A DNA stretch of 64,000 nucleotides, taken from NCBI GenBank assembly GCA_001749745.1, contig JWTM01000532.1, positions 124,001-188,000 on the forward strand, written 5' to 3'. Source of the DNA: Candidatus Marispirochaeta associata. Lineage in GTDB: Bacteria; Spirochaetota; Spirochaetia; JC444; Marispirochaetaceae. The notes below the pieces were generated by a model that saw nothing but the letters and a program-made list of their open reading frames with translations, did no database searches and was not told the origin of the DNA. Both the position numbers and the translations under genes were made by a program. Positions within the stretch are counted from its first letter, which is position 1, and every line of letters begins with the position of its first letter. Below, piece by piece: positions 1-8,933 of the stretch.

Positions 1-1506
1 CACCGGGGGAGCGCCGCGGCGGATTCGGCCTGGCGTCAGATCCTGGAGTATTTCTCTACCGCCACTCAGATCGGTTTGACGGCCACCCCGAAGGAGACGA
101 CGCATGTTTCGAATAGCGACTACTTCGGCGAGCCGCTCTATACCTACTCACTGAAGCAGGGGATCGAGGACGGCTTCCTCGCCCCCTACAAGGTGGTGCG
201 GATCGATATCGATAAGGATTTGGAGGGGTGGCGACCCGAACAGGGGCGGAAGGACAAGTACGGGAATCTGATAGAGGACCGGATCTACAATCAGCGGGAT
301 TTTGACAAGACCCTGATTCTGGAGAGACGCACCGAGATGGTGGCCCAAAAGATCTCCCGCTTTTTAAAAGAGACCGACCGCTACAGTAAGACCATCGTTT
401 TCTGTGAGAATATCGATCATGCCGAACGGATGCGACAGGCCCTGGTGAACGCCAACGGGGATCTGGCCGCCGAAAACAGCCGCTACGTGATGCGGATTAC
501 CGGGGATAATGAGGAGGGGAAGGCGGAGCTCGATAACTTCATCTTCCCGGAATCCCGCTATCCGGTGATCGCCACCACCTCGAAGCTGATGTCCACCGGC
601 GTCGATGCCCAGACCTGCAGGCTGATCGTCCTCGATCAGCGTATCCAGTCGATGACGGAGTTTAAGCAGATCATCGGCCGAGGGACCCGAATCAACGAGG
701 ATTACGACAAGTACTACTTCACGATTATGGATTTCAAGAAGGCGACCGAGCTCTTCGCCGATCCCGCCTTCGACGGCGATCCGGTGGTAGTCTATAATCC
801 CGGGGACGGGGAGAGTCCGGTGCCCCCGGAGGAGCGAGAGGAGCAGGAAGAGGATGGAGCCGCACCGGAGGGACATGATCCGATCGACGAGGCGGAGTAT
901 CCGGAGGGCGACCCCGGCGATGAGAGCCGGATCAGGAAATACTATGTCCAGGATGTCCCGGTACGAGTGGTCGCCGAACGGGTCCAGTACTACGGCCCCG
1001 ATGGCAAGCTGATCACCGAATCCTTGAAGGAGTACAGCAAGCGGCAAATCAATCGGGAGTTTGCGAGCCTCGACTCCTTCCTGAATGCCTGGTCCGGAGC
1101 GGAGCGGAAGAAGGCGATCATCGACGAGCTGGCCGAGCGGGGAATCTTCTTCGAGGCCTTGGCCGATGAGGTGGGGCGGGAGATCGATCCTTTCGATATG
1201 GTCTGTCATATTGCCTGGGACATGCCGCCGTTGACGCGACGCGAGCGGGCGGAGCAGGTCAAGAAGCGCAACTATTTTCAGAAATATGGGGACGAGGCCC
1301 GGCGGGTCCTAGAGGAGCTTTTACAGAAGTATGCTGATGAAGGTATTGATCAGATTGAGGAGCCTCAGGTGCTGACCATCAATCCCTTTACCGAGTATGG
1401 TACGCCCTACGAGATCGCCCAGTTCTTCGGCGGGCCGGAAGGGTATAGAAAGGCCGTCCAGGAGCTGGAGGCTCAACTCTATAGTGAAAGCCCGCAGGCA
1501 TCATAG
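1..1506 (+). CDS. hsdR: Type I restriction enzyme, R subunit (C-terminal part; cut by window start)
   Basis: This is the ATP-dependent DNA translocase and nuclease subunit of a type I restriction-modification complex. The reading frame is open from base 1, so the gene begins outside the window and the N-terminal nuclease domain and Walker A are not visible. The first codons read HRGSA, the end of the DEAD/DEAH-like motif II. Motif III (LTATPKET) follows at about codon 26, motif V-like ATTSKLMSTGVD near codon 194, and motif VI (QIIGRGTR) near codons 223-230. The last 200 codons resemble the EcoEI-type HsdR C-terminal domain that contacts HsdM. An acidic linker (many E/D/P) lies at about codons 260-300. 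The hsdM gene starts 18 bp after the stop, giving the order R-M-S. Confidence 0.95.
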   Translation, partial: HRGSAAADSAWRQILEYFSTATQIGLTATPKETTHVSNSDYFGEPLYTYSLKQGIEDGFLAPYKVVRIDIDKDLEGWRPEQGRKDKYGNLIEDRIYNQRDFDKTLILERRTEMVAQKISRFLKETDRYSKTIVFCENIDHAERMRQALVNANGDLAAENSRYVMRITGDNEEGKAELDNFIFPESRYPVIATTSKLMSTGVDAQTCRLIVLDQRIQSMTEFKQIIGRGTRINEDYDKYYFTIMDFKKATELFADPAFDGDPVVVYNPGDGESPVPPEEREEQEEDGAAPEGHDPIDEAEYPEGDPGDESRIRKYYVQDVPVRVVAERVQYYGPDGKLITESLKEYSKRQINREFASLDSFLNAWSGAERKKAIIDELAERGIFFEALADEVGREIDPFDMVCHIAWDMPPLTRRERAEQVKKRNYFQKYGDEARRVLEELLQKYADEGIDQIEEPQVLTINPFTEYGTPYEIAQFFGGPEGYRKAVQELEAQLYSESPQAS

Positions 1507-1524
1507 GTAGCGAGGAGAGCAGCA

Positions 1525-2985
1525 GTGTCTATTAACACCCTGGTGAAATCGATCCAGGATATTATGCGTAAGGATGTGGGTGTCGACGGGGATGCCCAGC
1601 GGATCAGCCAGATGTCCTGGCTCCTGTTTTTGAAGATCTTCGATGATCGGGAGAAGGAGTGGAGCTTCACGGTCTCCAATTACACCTCCCCCCTGGAAAA
1701 GCGCCATCGCTGGTCGAGCTGGGCGGCGAACCCAGAAGGGATGACCGGGGATGTGTTGATCGGATTCATCAATAACGATCTCTTTCCGGCCCTGAAGAAG
1801 CTTGCCACCAAGGCGGGGGTAAGCGAGCACGGAAAGGTGGTGGGAAGCGTCTTTGAGGACGCCTATAACTACATGAAATCCGGGACTTTACTGCGCCAGG
1901 TAGTGAACACGATCCAGCACGACGTGGACTTCAACTCATCCCAGGACCGGCACCTCTTTAACGATATCTATGAGAAGATCCTGGCCGATCTTCAGTCGGC
2001 CGGCAACGCCGGCGAGTACTATACTCCCCGGGCGGTGACGCAGTTCATGGTGGATATCATCAATCCCCAGTTGGGCGAGAAGATCCTGGACCCGGCCTGC
2101 GGGACCGGCGGATTTCTCTCCAATACCATCGATCACCTGAAATCCCAGATCAAGACCGCCGAGGATGCTGCTAAACTCCAGCACACGCTCTTGGGGGTAG
2201 AGAAGAAGCCCCTGCCGCACATGCTGGCTCTGACAAACATGATGCTCCACGGTATCGATGTTCCCTCCAATATTCGGCACGACAATACCTTAAGTCGGCC
2301 GCTAAAGGATTACTCCCCCAAGGAGCGGGTGGATGTGGTGATTACCAATCCCCCCTTCGGCGGAATGGAGGAGGACGGAATCGAGAACAACTTCCCGAAG
2401 AAGTATCGTACCCGCGAGACCGCCGACCTCTTTCTGGCCTTGATCATGCATCTCTTAAAGAAGGATACCGGTCGGGCGGCGGTGGTGCTCCCCGATGGCT
2501 TCCTCTTCGGTGAAGGGGTAAAGACCACCATTAAGCGGGAGCTTATCGAAGAGTTCAACTTGCACACCATCGTCCGGCTCCCCAAAGGAGTCTTTAGCCC
2601 CTATACAAGTATCAATACCAATCTCCTCTTCTTTGAGAAGAACGGACCGACGAAGGAGGTCTGGTTTTATGAGCACCCCTATCCCGATGGGTATAAATCC
2701 TACTCTCGTTCCAAGCCGTTAACCATCGGCGAGTTCGATGCGGAGAAGGCCTGGTGGAAGAAGCCGGTCGAGAACGAACGAGCCTGGAAGGTGAGTGCGG
2801 AAGAGATTACCGAACGGAACTACAACCTGGACTTCAAGAATCCCCACCAGGAAGAGGTGAACCATGGCGATCCGGAAGAGCTCTATGCTGAGTATGAAGC
2901 GATTACCAAAGAGCTTGAGGCAGTGCGGGATGAGTTAAAAGCGGAATTGATAGCGGCGCTTTCCGGTAAGAGAGCGAGTCGTTAA
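1525..2985 (+). CDS. hsdM: Type I DNA methyltransferase, M subunit
   Basis: This is the N6-adenine methyltransferase subunit that protects the host at the site chosen by HsdS and is also part of the restriction complex. The 486-aa length is usual for the EcoEI-like family. An N-terminal helical HsdM_N domain occupies about residues 1-130. The SAM-binding motif DPACGTGGF is at residues 189-197 and the catalytic NPPF motif at 275-278. I chose the GTG start at 1525 because a GAGGAGAG ribosome site lies 6-13 bases upstream and no better ATG is near. The TAA stop shares its last A with the ATG of hsdS, so the two are translationally coupled. Confidence 0.96.
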   Translation: MSINTLVKSIQDIMRKDVGVDGDAQRISQMSWLLFLKIFDDREKEWSFTVSNYTSPLEKRHRWSSWAANPEGMTGDVLIGFINNDLFPALKKLATKAGVSEHGKVVGSVFEDAYNYMKSGTLLRQVVNTIQHDVDFNSSQDRHLFNDIYEKILADLQSAGNAGEYYTPRAVTQFMVDIINPQLGEKILDPACGTGGFLSNTIDHLKSQIKTAEDAAKLQHTLLGVEKKPLPHMLALTNMMLHGIDVPSNIRHDNTLSRPLKDYSPKERVDVVITNPPFGGMEEDGIENNFPKKYRTRETADLFLALIMHLLKKDTGRAAVVLPDGFLFGEGVKTTIKRELIEEFNLHTIVRLPKGVFSPYTSINTNLLFFEKNGPTKEVWFYEHPYPDGYKSYSRSKPLTIGEFDAEKAWWKKPVENERAWKVSAEEITERNYNLDFKNPHQEEVNHGDPEELYAEYEAITKELEAVRDELKAELIAALSGKRASR

Positions 2986-4655
2986 TGGAGCAGTTGGAAG
3001 CCTACTTCGACCATTTCCTGGGGATCCCGGACGGCATTAAGAAGCTGCGGGAGCTGATTCTTACCTTAGCCATGCAGGGGAAGCTGGTGGAGCAGGACCC
3101 GAATGATCAGCCGGCCAGTGAACTCTTGAAGGAGATTGAAGCGGAGAAGAAGCTGCTGATGGCTGAGGGGAAGATCAAAAAGCCGAAACCGCTGCCTGAG
3201 ATTAAGCCGGAAGAGGTGCCGTATGAGCTTCCTGCGGGGTGGGAGTGGGTGCGGTTGGGAAATGTTGGAACTACAAATATTGGTCTTACGTACAAGCCAA
3301 CACAGGTCTCAAATCACGGTACACCGGTTCTGCGGTCGAATAATATTCAAAACGGACAGATAGTATTTAGGAACCTTGTGAGAGTAAATGCTGAAATAAG
3401 GCAAAATACTTATGCCCATCCCGGGGATATACTCATTTGTGCAAGAAACGGCAGCAGGAGGCTGGTTGGTAAAGCAGCTATTATACCGATATCTGAAGAA
3501 GTTATGGCATTTGGTGCTTTTATGGCAATTTATCGAAGTAGAATCAATCCTTTTGTACTGCGATTTATTCACTCTCCAATATTCCGTCGAGTGATTGATG
3601 AAGTAAATACAACAACTATAAACCAGATAACGCAAGCAAATCTTAATAAAGCTCTTTTCCCTCTCCCCCCTCTCAACGAACAACACCGCATCGTCCAAAA
3701 AATAGATTCCCTAATGGCCCTCTGTGATCAGCTCGAAGCCAGACGCAAGGAACGGGATGCCAAACGACTCTCGATGCATTCCTCCGCGGTTCATCATCTG
3801 CAGCACAGTAGCGACGAGAACGAGTTTGCTGCCTCATGGAGTTTCATTACCGACCGTTTTGATTCACTCTACTCCGTGAAAGAGAATGTGGAGGAGCTGA
3901 AGAAGGCGATTCTATCCTTGGCTATGCAGGGGAAGCTGGTTGAGCAGGACCCGAATGATCAGCCGGCCAGTGAGCTCTTGAAGGAGATTGAAGCGGAGAA
4001 GAAGCGACTGGTGGCTGCGGGGAAGATCAAGAAGCCGAAGCCGCTACCGGAGATTAAGCCCGAGGAGGTGCCATATGAGCTGCCCAAGGGGTGGGAGTGG
4101 GTGAGGTTGGGAGAATATGGTTATTGGAAGTCAGGAAGCACACCGAGCCGTGGTAATTCTAAATTTTATAACGGCAATATCCCTTGGGTGAAATCAGGAG
4201 AAGTCAAGCAAGGTAGAATTAGTACTGCGGAGGAAACAATTAGTGATTTAGCATTAACTAAATGCTCTCTTGATCTTAATCCTGTTGGTTCTGTTTTAAT
4301 TGCTATGTATGGAGCGAACATTGGTGATGTTGGAATTCTGGAGATCGAGGCTACAACGAACCAAGCCGTATGTGCATGTCAGACTTATGCAGAGGTAGAT
4401 AATGCTTTTTTACTGAGATTACTCAGCTCGCTAAAAGCAAGTTTCATAGTTCAGGGGGCTGGCGCGGCACAGCCCAATATATCCAAAGTTAAAATTAGAA
4501 ATACCATTGTTCCTCTCCCCCCCCTCAACGAACAACACCGCATCGTCCAGAAAATCGATGCCCTAATGGCCCTCTGCGATTCATTGCTCACTAGGATTGA
4601 TGGTAAGAATGAGAAATCCGAACAGTTGGTGAATGCTGTGCTTGCAAGGGTGTAA
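2985..4655 (+). CDS. hsdS: Type I restriction-modification specificity subunit
   Basis: This subunit recognises the bipartite DNA target of the type I complex. It is built of two half-subunits, each containing a conserved spacer helix (residues about 24-90 and 308-374), a target-recognition domain (TRD; about 92-225 and 376-508) and a second conserved segment beginning PLPPLNEQHR (about 226 and 510). The conserved parts are almost identical in the two halves and lie exactly 852 bp apart. The two TRDs differ in sequence and are visibly more AT-rich than the surrounding gene, as expected for exchangeable modules. The gene is intact at 556 aa. The start overlaps the hsdM stop by one base. Confidence 0.95.
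   Translation: MEQLEAYFDHFLGIPDGIKKLRELILTLAMQGKLVEQDPNDQPASELLKEIEAEKKLLMAEGKIKKPKPLPEIKPEEVPYELPAGWEWVRLGNVGTTNIGLTYKPTQVSNHGTPVLRSNNIQNGQIVFRNLVRVNAEIRQNTYAHPGDILICARNGSRRLVGKAAIIPISEEVMAFGAFMAIYRSRINPFVLRFIHSPIFRRVIDEVNTTTINQITQANLNKALFPLPPLNEQHRIVQKIDSLMALCDQLEARRKERDAKRLSMHSSAVHHLQHSSDENEFAASWSFITDRFDSLYSVKENVEELKKAILSLAMQGKLVEQDPNDQPASELLKEIEAEKKRLVAAGKIKKPKPLPEIKPEEVPYELPKGWEWVRLGEYGYWKSGSTPSRGNSKFYNGNIPWVKSGEVKQGRISTAEETISDLALTKCSLDLNPVGSVLIAMYGANIGDVGILEIEATTNQAVCACQTYAEVDNAFLLRLLSSLKASFIVQGAGAAQPNISKVKIRNTIVPLPPLNEQHRIVQKIDALMALCDSLLTRIDGKNEKSEQLVNAVLARV
3055..3254 (+). repeat. Direct repeat, copy 1, inside hsdS
   Basis: This stretch of about 200 bp encodes the first conserved helix of HsdS. 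It recurs nearly identically at 3907-4106, offset by exactly 852 bp (284 codons, in frame). A shorter repeat of the same offset follows at about 3661-3707 and 4513-4559. Such long in-frame repeats can recombine to swap or remove a recognition domain. Confidence 0.85.
3907..4106 (+). repeat. Direct repeat, copy 2, inside hsdS
   Basis: This is the second copy of the conserved-helix repeat of HsdS. It aligns with 3055-3254 with only scattered base differences, mostly silent or conservative. Confidence 0.85.
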
Positions 4656-4664
4656 AGTCATACT

Positions 4665-5423
4665 ATGCTGGGTATCGTTTTGAATCTTACCTATATCGAT
4701 TGGACTTCTATAGCATCTATGGCCACTTTGGGGACCTTGCTCTTCCTTTTGTTGAACTTAAAAGAAGCTCGGAAATTGAGAAAAAGTTCATATCGACCGC
4801 TCCTATATGTACCAGACACCAGTTACTTCATCTACAAAGATTCCTACGGTGTTCCAAACCTGTGGATACGAAAGCCCGACGATGAAAGTAGTGGCCTGCC
4901 ACCAATTGTCTATATTGATTTACTGAATGTAGGATTAGCTGCGGCTGTGCAGATAGAGATCGAGTGGTGCTTTGATCGGGAGCGGCTCGAAAGCGACTGT
5001 ATCCGTTTGATTGATGAGAATGAAACAAGAATTGAATACGCCTATACTTCTGCCGGATTACAGTTTTTTTATACAAATGATGTCCCTTATAAATATGGAT
5101 TTAATCTCTTAGATAAGAATATGAAGCAAACACTTTCGGTAATGCCGAAAGAGAGCAGACAGAGAACAAAAATTCCTCAGGCTTTAGTTAATTATGTCTC
5201 ATACTTTTACTCAGAACAGCGAAGGATGACGAACGTTAAGAGACGAGTTTTAGAGTTTGAACTGCCAATACTGTTGAACCTCAGCTACGACGACATTGAA
5301 CACCAGAAGATAACGAGCGAATTTAAGGTTACTATGGAGTTGACCCAATATGATCCAGATACAAACGAGGAGCGATTGACTGGTATTGCTGCGTTTCGTT
5401 TTCATCGGAAAGCAGGTCGGTAA
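4665..5423 (+). CDS. Hypothetical membrane-anchored protein between hsdS and mcrB
   Basis: I do not recognise this 252-aa protein. One hydrophobic segment (about residues 15-32) is followed by a basic stretch with K/R residues, so it probably sits in the inner membrane with a soluble C-terminal domain of about 200 residues inside the cell. No catalytic motif is evident. The soluble part is rich in beta-forming residues. It begins 9 bp after hsdS with no clear ribosome site and ends 35 bp before mcrB, so it lies in the defence cluster and may be co-transcribed. Base composition is more AT-rich than the core genes. It could be an accessory protein of either neighbouring restriction system or an independent cargo gene. 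Confidence 0.6.
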   Translation: MLGIVLNLTYIDWTSIASMATLGTLLFLLLNLKEARKLRKSSYRPLLYVPDTSYFIYKDSYGVPNLWIRKPDDESSGLPPIVYIDLLNVGLAAAVQIEIEWCFDRERLESDCIRLIDENETRIEYAYTSAGLQFFYTNDVPYKYGFNLLDKNMKQTLSVMPKESRQRTKIPQALVNYVSYFYSEQRRMTNVKRRVLEFELPILLNLSYDDIEHQKITSEFKVTMELTQYDPDTNEERLTGIAAFRFHRKAGR

Positions 5424-5458
5424 GTAACTAATTGTAGTATTATTGATAGGAGCTTTAA

Positions 5459-7552
5459 ATGTCGAACAAAGATCCCTGGGATGAATTTCTCGAACAATGG
5501 CCCGTTTCTCGCGTACAATCAATGACCCTGCCGGAGTACTCTACCGCTGGTGATAAGACCACCTTCACCTACTGGCTTGAATTCGGCCTAACAACCTATG
5601 GCGGAATCGGGGGTGGTTCGTCGTTTAAGTTCGGAATCTACTCCCGGGTAAGTAGCGAACACAAGGATTCAAACAACAAGCGTTCCTATAATGATCAGTA
5701 TGGCTGGTACACGAAGGATGGAGAAACACCAGAGGCTGCGTTCCAGACAATAAAAAAGCGTATTGTCTCTGTGGTGGAGCATGCCCAGCACGGTGAGCTT
5801 GAAGCCATAGACGCCATTGACTTGGGACCGACAGTAAAATGGAAGATTGCCTTCCATTATCAAGATCGAAGCAATCCAGTGATTTGTGCAATTTTCCTCC
5901 ATCCGGCCCTTGCGGGTCTTTGCGGTGAGAAACCGGATGCGAAAAAGATTAGCTCCTACTACCGAAAACTCGCTACTCGTCGACGCGAAAATGAGCCCAT
6001 CGTGGAATTCTCACGGCGCCTTTGGGCAGAATGGCAACGGGGTAAGGATGGCAATGAAGTGGTTGAGAGTCGCGATGAACTACCGCTCAATACCATTTTC
6101 TACGGACCTCCGGGAACTGGCAAAACCTATACGACAATAAACAGAGCCTTAGAGATTATCTGTAGAACCGATCCATCTGTTGCAGATGAGATTGCACCGA
6201 TCTTGAACGATCCGAAAGCAGATCGTTCTTTACTTGAGCATACCTTTTACCGGCTAATCGATGCACAGCGTATCGCATTTCTCACCTTCCATCCTTCCTT
6301 CTCGTACGAAGATTTTCTGCAGGGTATTCGGCCTGTTTTGAATGATTCAACCAACAGCATCGGCTATGAGATGAAGGATGGTGTCTTCAAAAAGATCGCC
6401 GACGCCGCCCGGTCTGAATACGGAGAAAGAAAAAAAGGATCATCTCTCTCAGGCCAGGAAAGAATCTTCAAGATGTCCCTTGGGAATAGTCAGATCAAGG
6501 AAGACCAGGAGATCTATGACTACTGCATCGCAGAAGGATGCATCGCCCATGGATTTGCTGAAGGCTTAGATTTTACTCCTTATCTGGAATCAACTGCAGG
6601 TAGAAATGGGCAAAAGCAGATTAAGGAACTGATAAAGAAGGGAGAGATCCGGGATGATTCGCCAGATTTTAGCGCCAAGGTCTGTTGGCGCTTCATTCAT
6701 GACCTACAAGAAAATGATCTGGTAGTAATCTCCCAAGGAAACTTGAAGGTTCGTGCTCTGGGTAGGGTGAGCGGCCCCTATGAATATAGGGGAGACACGG
6801 ATATTCGCTATACACACTTTAGGCCAGTCGAGTGGCTACTTACTGATGTCAGCATCCCCGTGGAACAGATCCAGGAACGTATTTTCTCCCAACAAACCCT
6901 CTATATGCTGAAGCCTGAGAAACTTCATTGGGATAATATCAAGGCACTGGTTGAGCTTCCTCAAGAACCGACTGAGCGACGAAACTATGTACTCATTATT
7001 GACGAAATAAACCGAGGGAACATACCGCGCATCTTCGGTGAGTTAATAACCTTGCTTGAACCGGATAAGCGTCTTCGCCCAGATGATGAGGGGAAACTGC
7101 GCGGCCTGACGGTGAGCCTTCCTGGATCTGCTGAGGGTGAGCGGACCTTCGGGGTGCCGGAGAATTTGTATGTCATTGGAACAATGAATACTGCTGATAA
7201 AAGTATTACTACCTTAGATGTAGCCTTACGACGTCGTTTTGTCTTCAAACAAATGTATCCTGATTACTCCTTGATTGATGATGATGGTTTGCGTGAGTTC
7301 TTGGAGAACATGAATAGGAAAATTTGTGCTCTTAAAGATAAAGATCATCAAATTGGCCACTCTTATTTTATAGGTCGGGAACTTTCAGATTTGGGGATGA
7401 TTCTCAATGGGCAGGTGCTCCCCCTTCTTGATGAATACTTTTTTGGGGATACTACCAAGGTTAAAGAGATCTTTCGGGACCTTACGATTCCGGAGGGGAG
7501 AATCGAGCTTAACAGTTTGGGTGTGCTCCGCTACAAGCAACATGATGAATAG
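5459..7552 (+). CDS. mcrB: McrB-like AAA+ GTPase of a modification-dependent restriction system
   Basis: This is the motor subunit of a McrBC-type enzyme that cuts modified DNA. It has a roughly 200-residue N-terminal domain, presumably for target recognition. The AAA+ domain follows: Walker A GPPGTGKT at residues 216-223, Walker B in LIIDEINRGN near 511-520, the McrB signature GTMNTAD at 574-580, and an arginine cluster (ALRRRF) just after it. Between Walker A and Walker B lies an insert of about 150 residues (roughly 335-480) that resembles an EVE/ASCH-like reader fold. The family uses GTP rather than ATP. AGGAG lies 6-10 bases before the ATG. The 3' end overlaps mcrC by 11 bases. Confidence 0.9.
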   Translation: MSNKDPWDEFLEQWPVSRVQSMTLPEYSTAGDKTTFTYWLEFGLTTYGGIGGGSSFKFGIYSRVSSEHKDSNNKRSYNDQYGWYTKDGETPEAAFQTIKKRIVSVVEHAQHGELEAIDAIDLGPTVKWKIAFHYQDRSNPVICAIFLHPALAGLCGEKPDAKKISSYYRKLATRRRENEPIVEFSRRLWAEWQRGKDGNEVVESRDELPLNTIFYGPPGTGKTYTTINRALEIICRTDPSVADEIAPILNDPKADRSLLEHTFYRLIDAQRIAFLTFHPSFSYEDFLQGIRPVLNDSTNSIGYEMKDGVFKKIADAARSEYGERKKGSSLSGQERIFKMSLGNSQIKEDQEIYDYCIAEGCIAHGFAEGLDFTPYLESTAGRNGQKQIKELIKKGEIRDDSPDFSAKVCWRFIHDLQENDLVVISQGNLKVRALGRVSGPYEYRGDTDIRYTHFRPVEWLLTDVSIPVEQIQERIFSQQTLYMLKPEKLHWDNIKALVELPQEPTERRNYVLIIDEINRGNIPRIFGELITLLEPDKRLRPDDEGKLRGLTVSLPGSAEGERTFGVPENLYVIGTMNTADKSITTLDVALRRRFVFKQMYPDYSLIDDDGLREFLENMNRKICALKDKDHQIGHSYFIGRELSDLGMILNGQVLPLLDEYFFGDTTKVKEIFRDLTIPEGRIELNSLGVLRYKQHDE

Positions 7553-8900
7553 CACAATTGTTCTGTATGAACATCAAACCTACCCTTTGACCTGGGATGA
7601 AGCTTACGCCCTCGAGGAATCGTGCCGTGCGATCTGGAATCAACGGAAAACATCGGTTCTCTATTTGGGGGCAGCCGCTGAGTATTCCGATGTTGATTCG
7701 CCAGCCCAGTCGCTCATTCAGTTTTCGTATTCTCACGATGGTAGAGTAACCATCAAGCCGGGTGGGTATATCGGCATTATTTCGGCAGGAATGGTCCAGT
7801 ACATTATTCTACCGAAAATCTTCCAGGATGTGGATACAGACCAGATCGCCTGCTACCTGGATCGGATGTTTGGGTATGCAGCACAGATTAAGGCTGCCGT
7901 GAGTATGGCAGTGGCAAGTGGAGCGGAGGCATGTAGTGCCATTTTCGCTGAGATACTCATTAATACCTTTGCGAATCGTGTGTGTGCGCTACTCTCGCAC
8001 CGGCAATACAACGCATACCAGGAAGTGGACGAGAATATAAGTACGGTACGCGGGAGGATAGATTTTTCTGAACATGTGAAGCGGAATCTTACCGCAGGGC
8101 GGCATGACCGTATTGCGTGTACCTTCGAGCTTTATCAGGAGGACAACCTTCTAAACCAGATTATAAAATATGTATGCCGGCTTCTGATTGCCCGAACTCG
8201 CTTATACGAAAATCGGCGCATTCTTTCTGCGGCACTCGAGCAGCTTGAAGATGTCTCAGATAGACATGTGGATTATCGATCCTGCTTGCGGATTAAGCTT
8301 AATGCCTACCAACAGGAATATGTTCCGATCCTTGATTACTGCAAGATGTTTCTATCCTATCGCATGGCAGATGTGGCGTCAGGGGAATACGGGATTGACC
8401 ATGTGGTGATCAAGACTGCTGCACTGTATGAAGACTTTGTTGCCGGCTACCTAAGGGAGCACGCTAGTAATATCTGGCGCGTCGAAACGAAAAAAACCGG
8501 ATACATCGCCACCGAAGGCGGGAATCCTCTCTTTCAGTTTGAAAACGACCTTCTCCTGGTTCACCAGGAAATTGACTGCACAATCATTGTAGATGCTAAA
8601 TATAAATCAGTAGAACTTGAGGACCGAAGCAACAAATTCGGTGTTTCACAGGGAGATCTCTACCAAATGATTAGCTATGCGGTCTGTCGCGGAGCACGTA
8701 CGGTTGTACTGGTCTATCCGGGGCGACACGAGTATGCGGATACAGGCCGGGTGCTTCACATTAATGATAGCCGGAGCCGGCTCCCCTTAACGGTACATAT
8801 CTGCACCATTCCGATGGATATCGATGATCAAACAAATGATCACCCCCCTGCATGGCTAGATCGCCTCCTATCAGAGGTCGAATCTATCATGGAGAGGTGA
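7542..8900 (+). CDS. mcrC: McrC-like nuclease subunit
   Basis: This subunit stimulates the McrB motor and carries the DNA-cleaving PD-(D/E)xK site. The C-terminal domain shows D345 in EIDCT followed by D351-A-K353, a good match to the D...(D/E)xK triad, with a conserved glutamine-tyrosine helix (QGDLYQM) shortly after. I chose the ATG at 7542, inside the end of mcrB. The frame is open further upstream but that part is out-of-frame mcrB sequence with no McrC likeness. Length (452 aa) is typical. The 11-bp overlap indicates translational coupling. Confidence 0.9.
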   Translation: MMNSTIVLYEHQTYPLTWDEAYALEESCRAIWNQRKTSVLYLGAAAEYSDVDSPAQSLIQFSYSHDGRVTIKPGGYIGIISAGMVQYIILPKIFQDVDTDQIACYLDRMFGYAAQIKAAVSMAVASGAEACSAIFAEILINTFANRVCALLSHRQYNAYQEVDENISTVRGRIDFSEHVKRNLTAGRHDRIACTFELYQEDNLLNQIIKYVCRLLIARTRLYENRRILSAALEQLEDVSDRHVDYRSCLRIKLNAYQQEYVPILDYCKMFLSYRMADVASGEYGIDHVVIKTAALYEDFVAGYLREHASNIWRVETKKTGYIATEGGNPLFQFENDLLLVHQEIDCTIIVDAKYKSVELEDRSNKFGVSQGDLYQMISYAVCRGARTVVLVYPGRHEYADTGRVLHINDSRSRLPLTVHICTIPMDIDDQTNDHPPAWLDRLLSEVESIMER

Positions 8901-8933
8901 TGAGATACTTGGAGGAAGGGTGAGGATTTCTTG

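Noticed and set aside
364-1209. Long open frame on the minus strand opposite hsdR
   Set aside because: It is the antisense of a clear HsdR coding region; its product has no recognisable domain and no ribosome site.
2985-4655. hsdS as a recent tandem gene duplication or fusion error
   Set aside because: Two-half architecture with repeated conserved regions is normal for HsdS, and the frame is intact.
7407-7541. Upstream extension of the mcrC frame
   Set aside because: These codons lie inside mcrB in another frame and resemble nothing in McrC; the ATG at 7542 is the natural coupled start.
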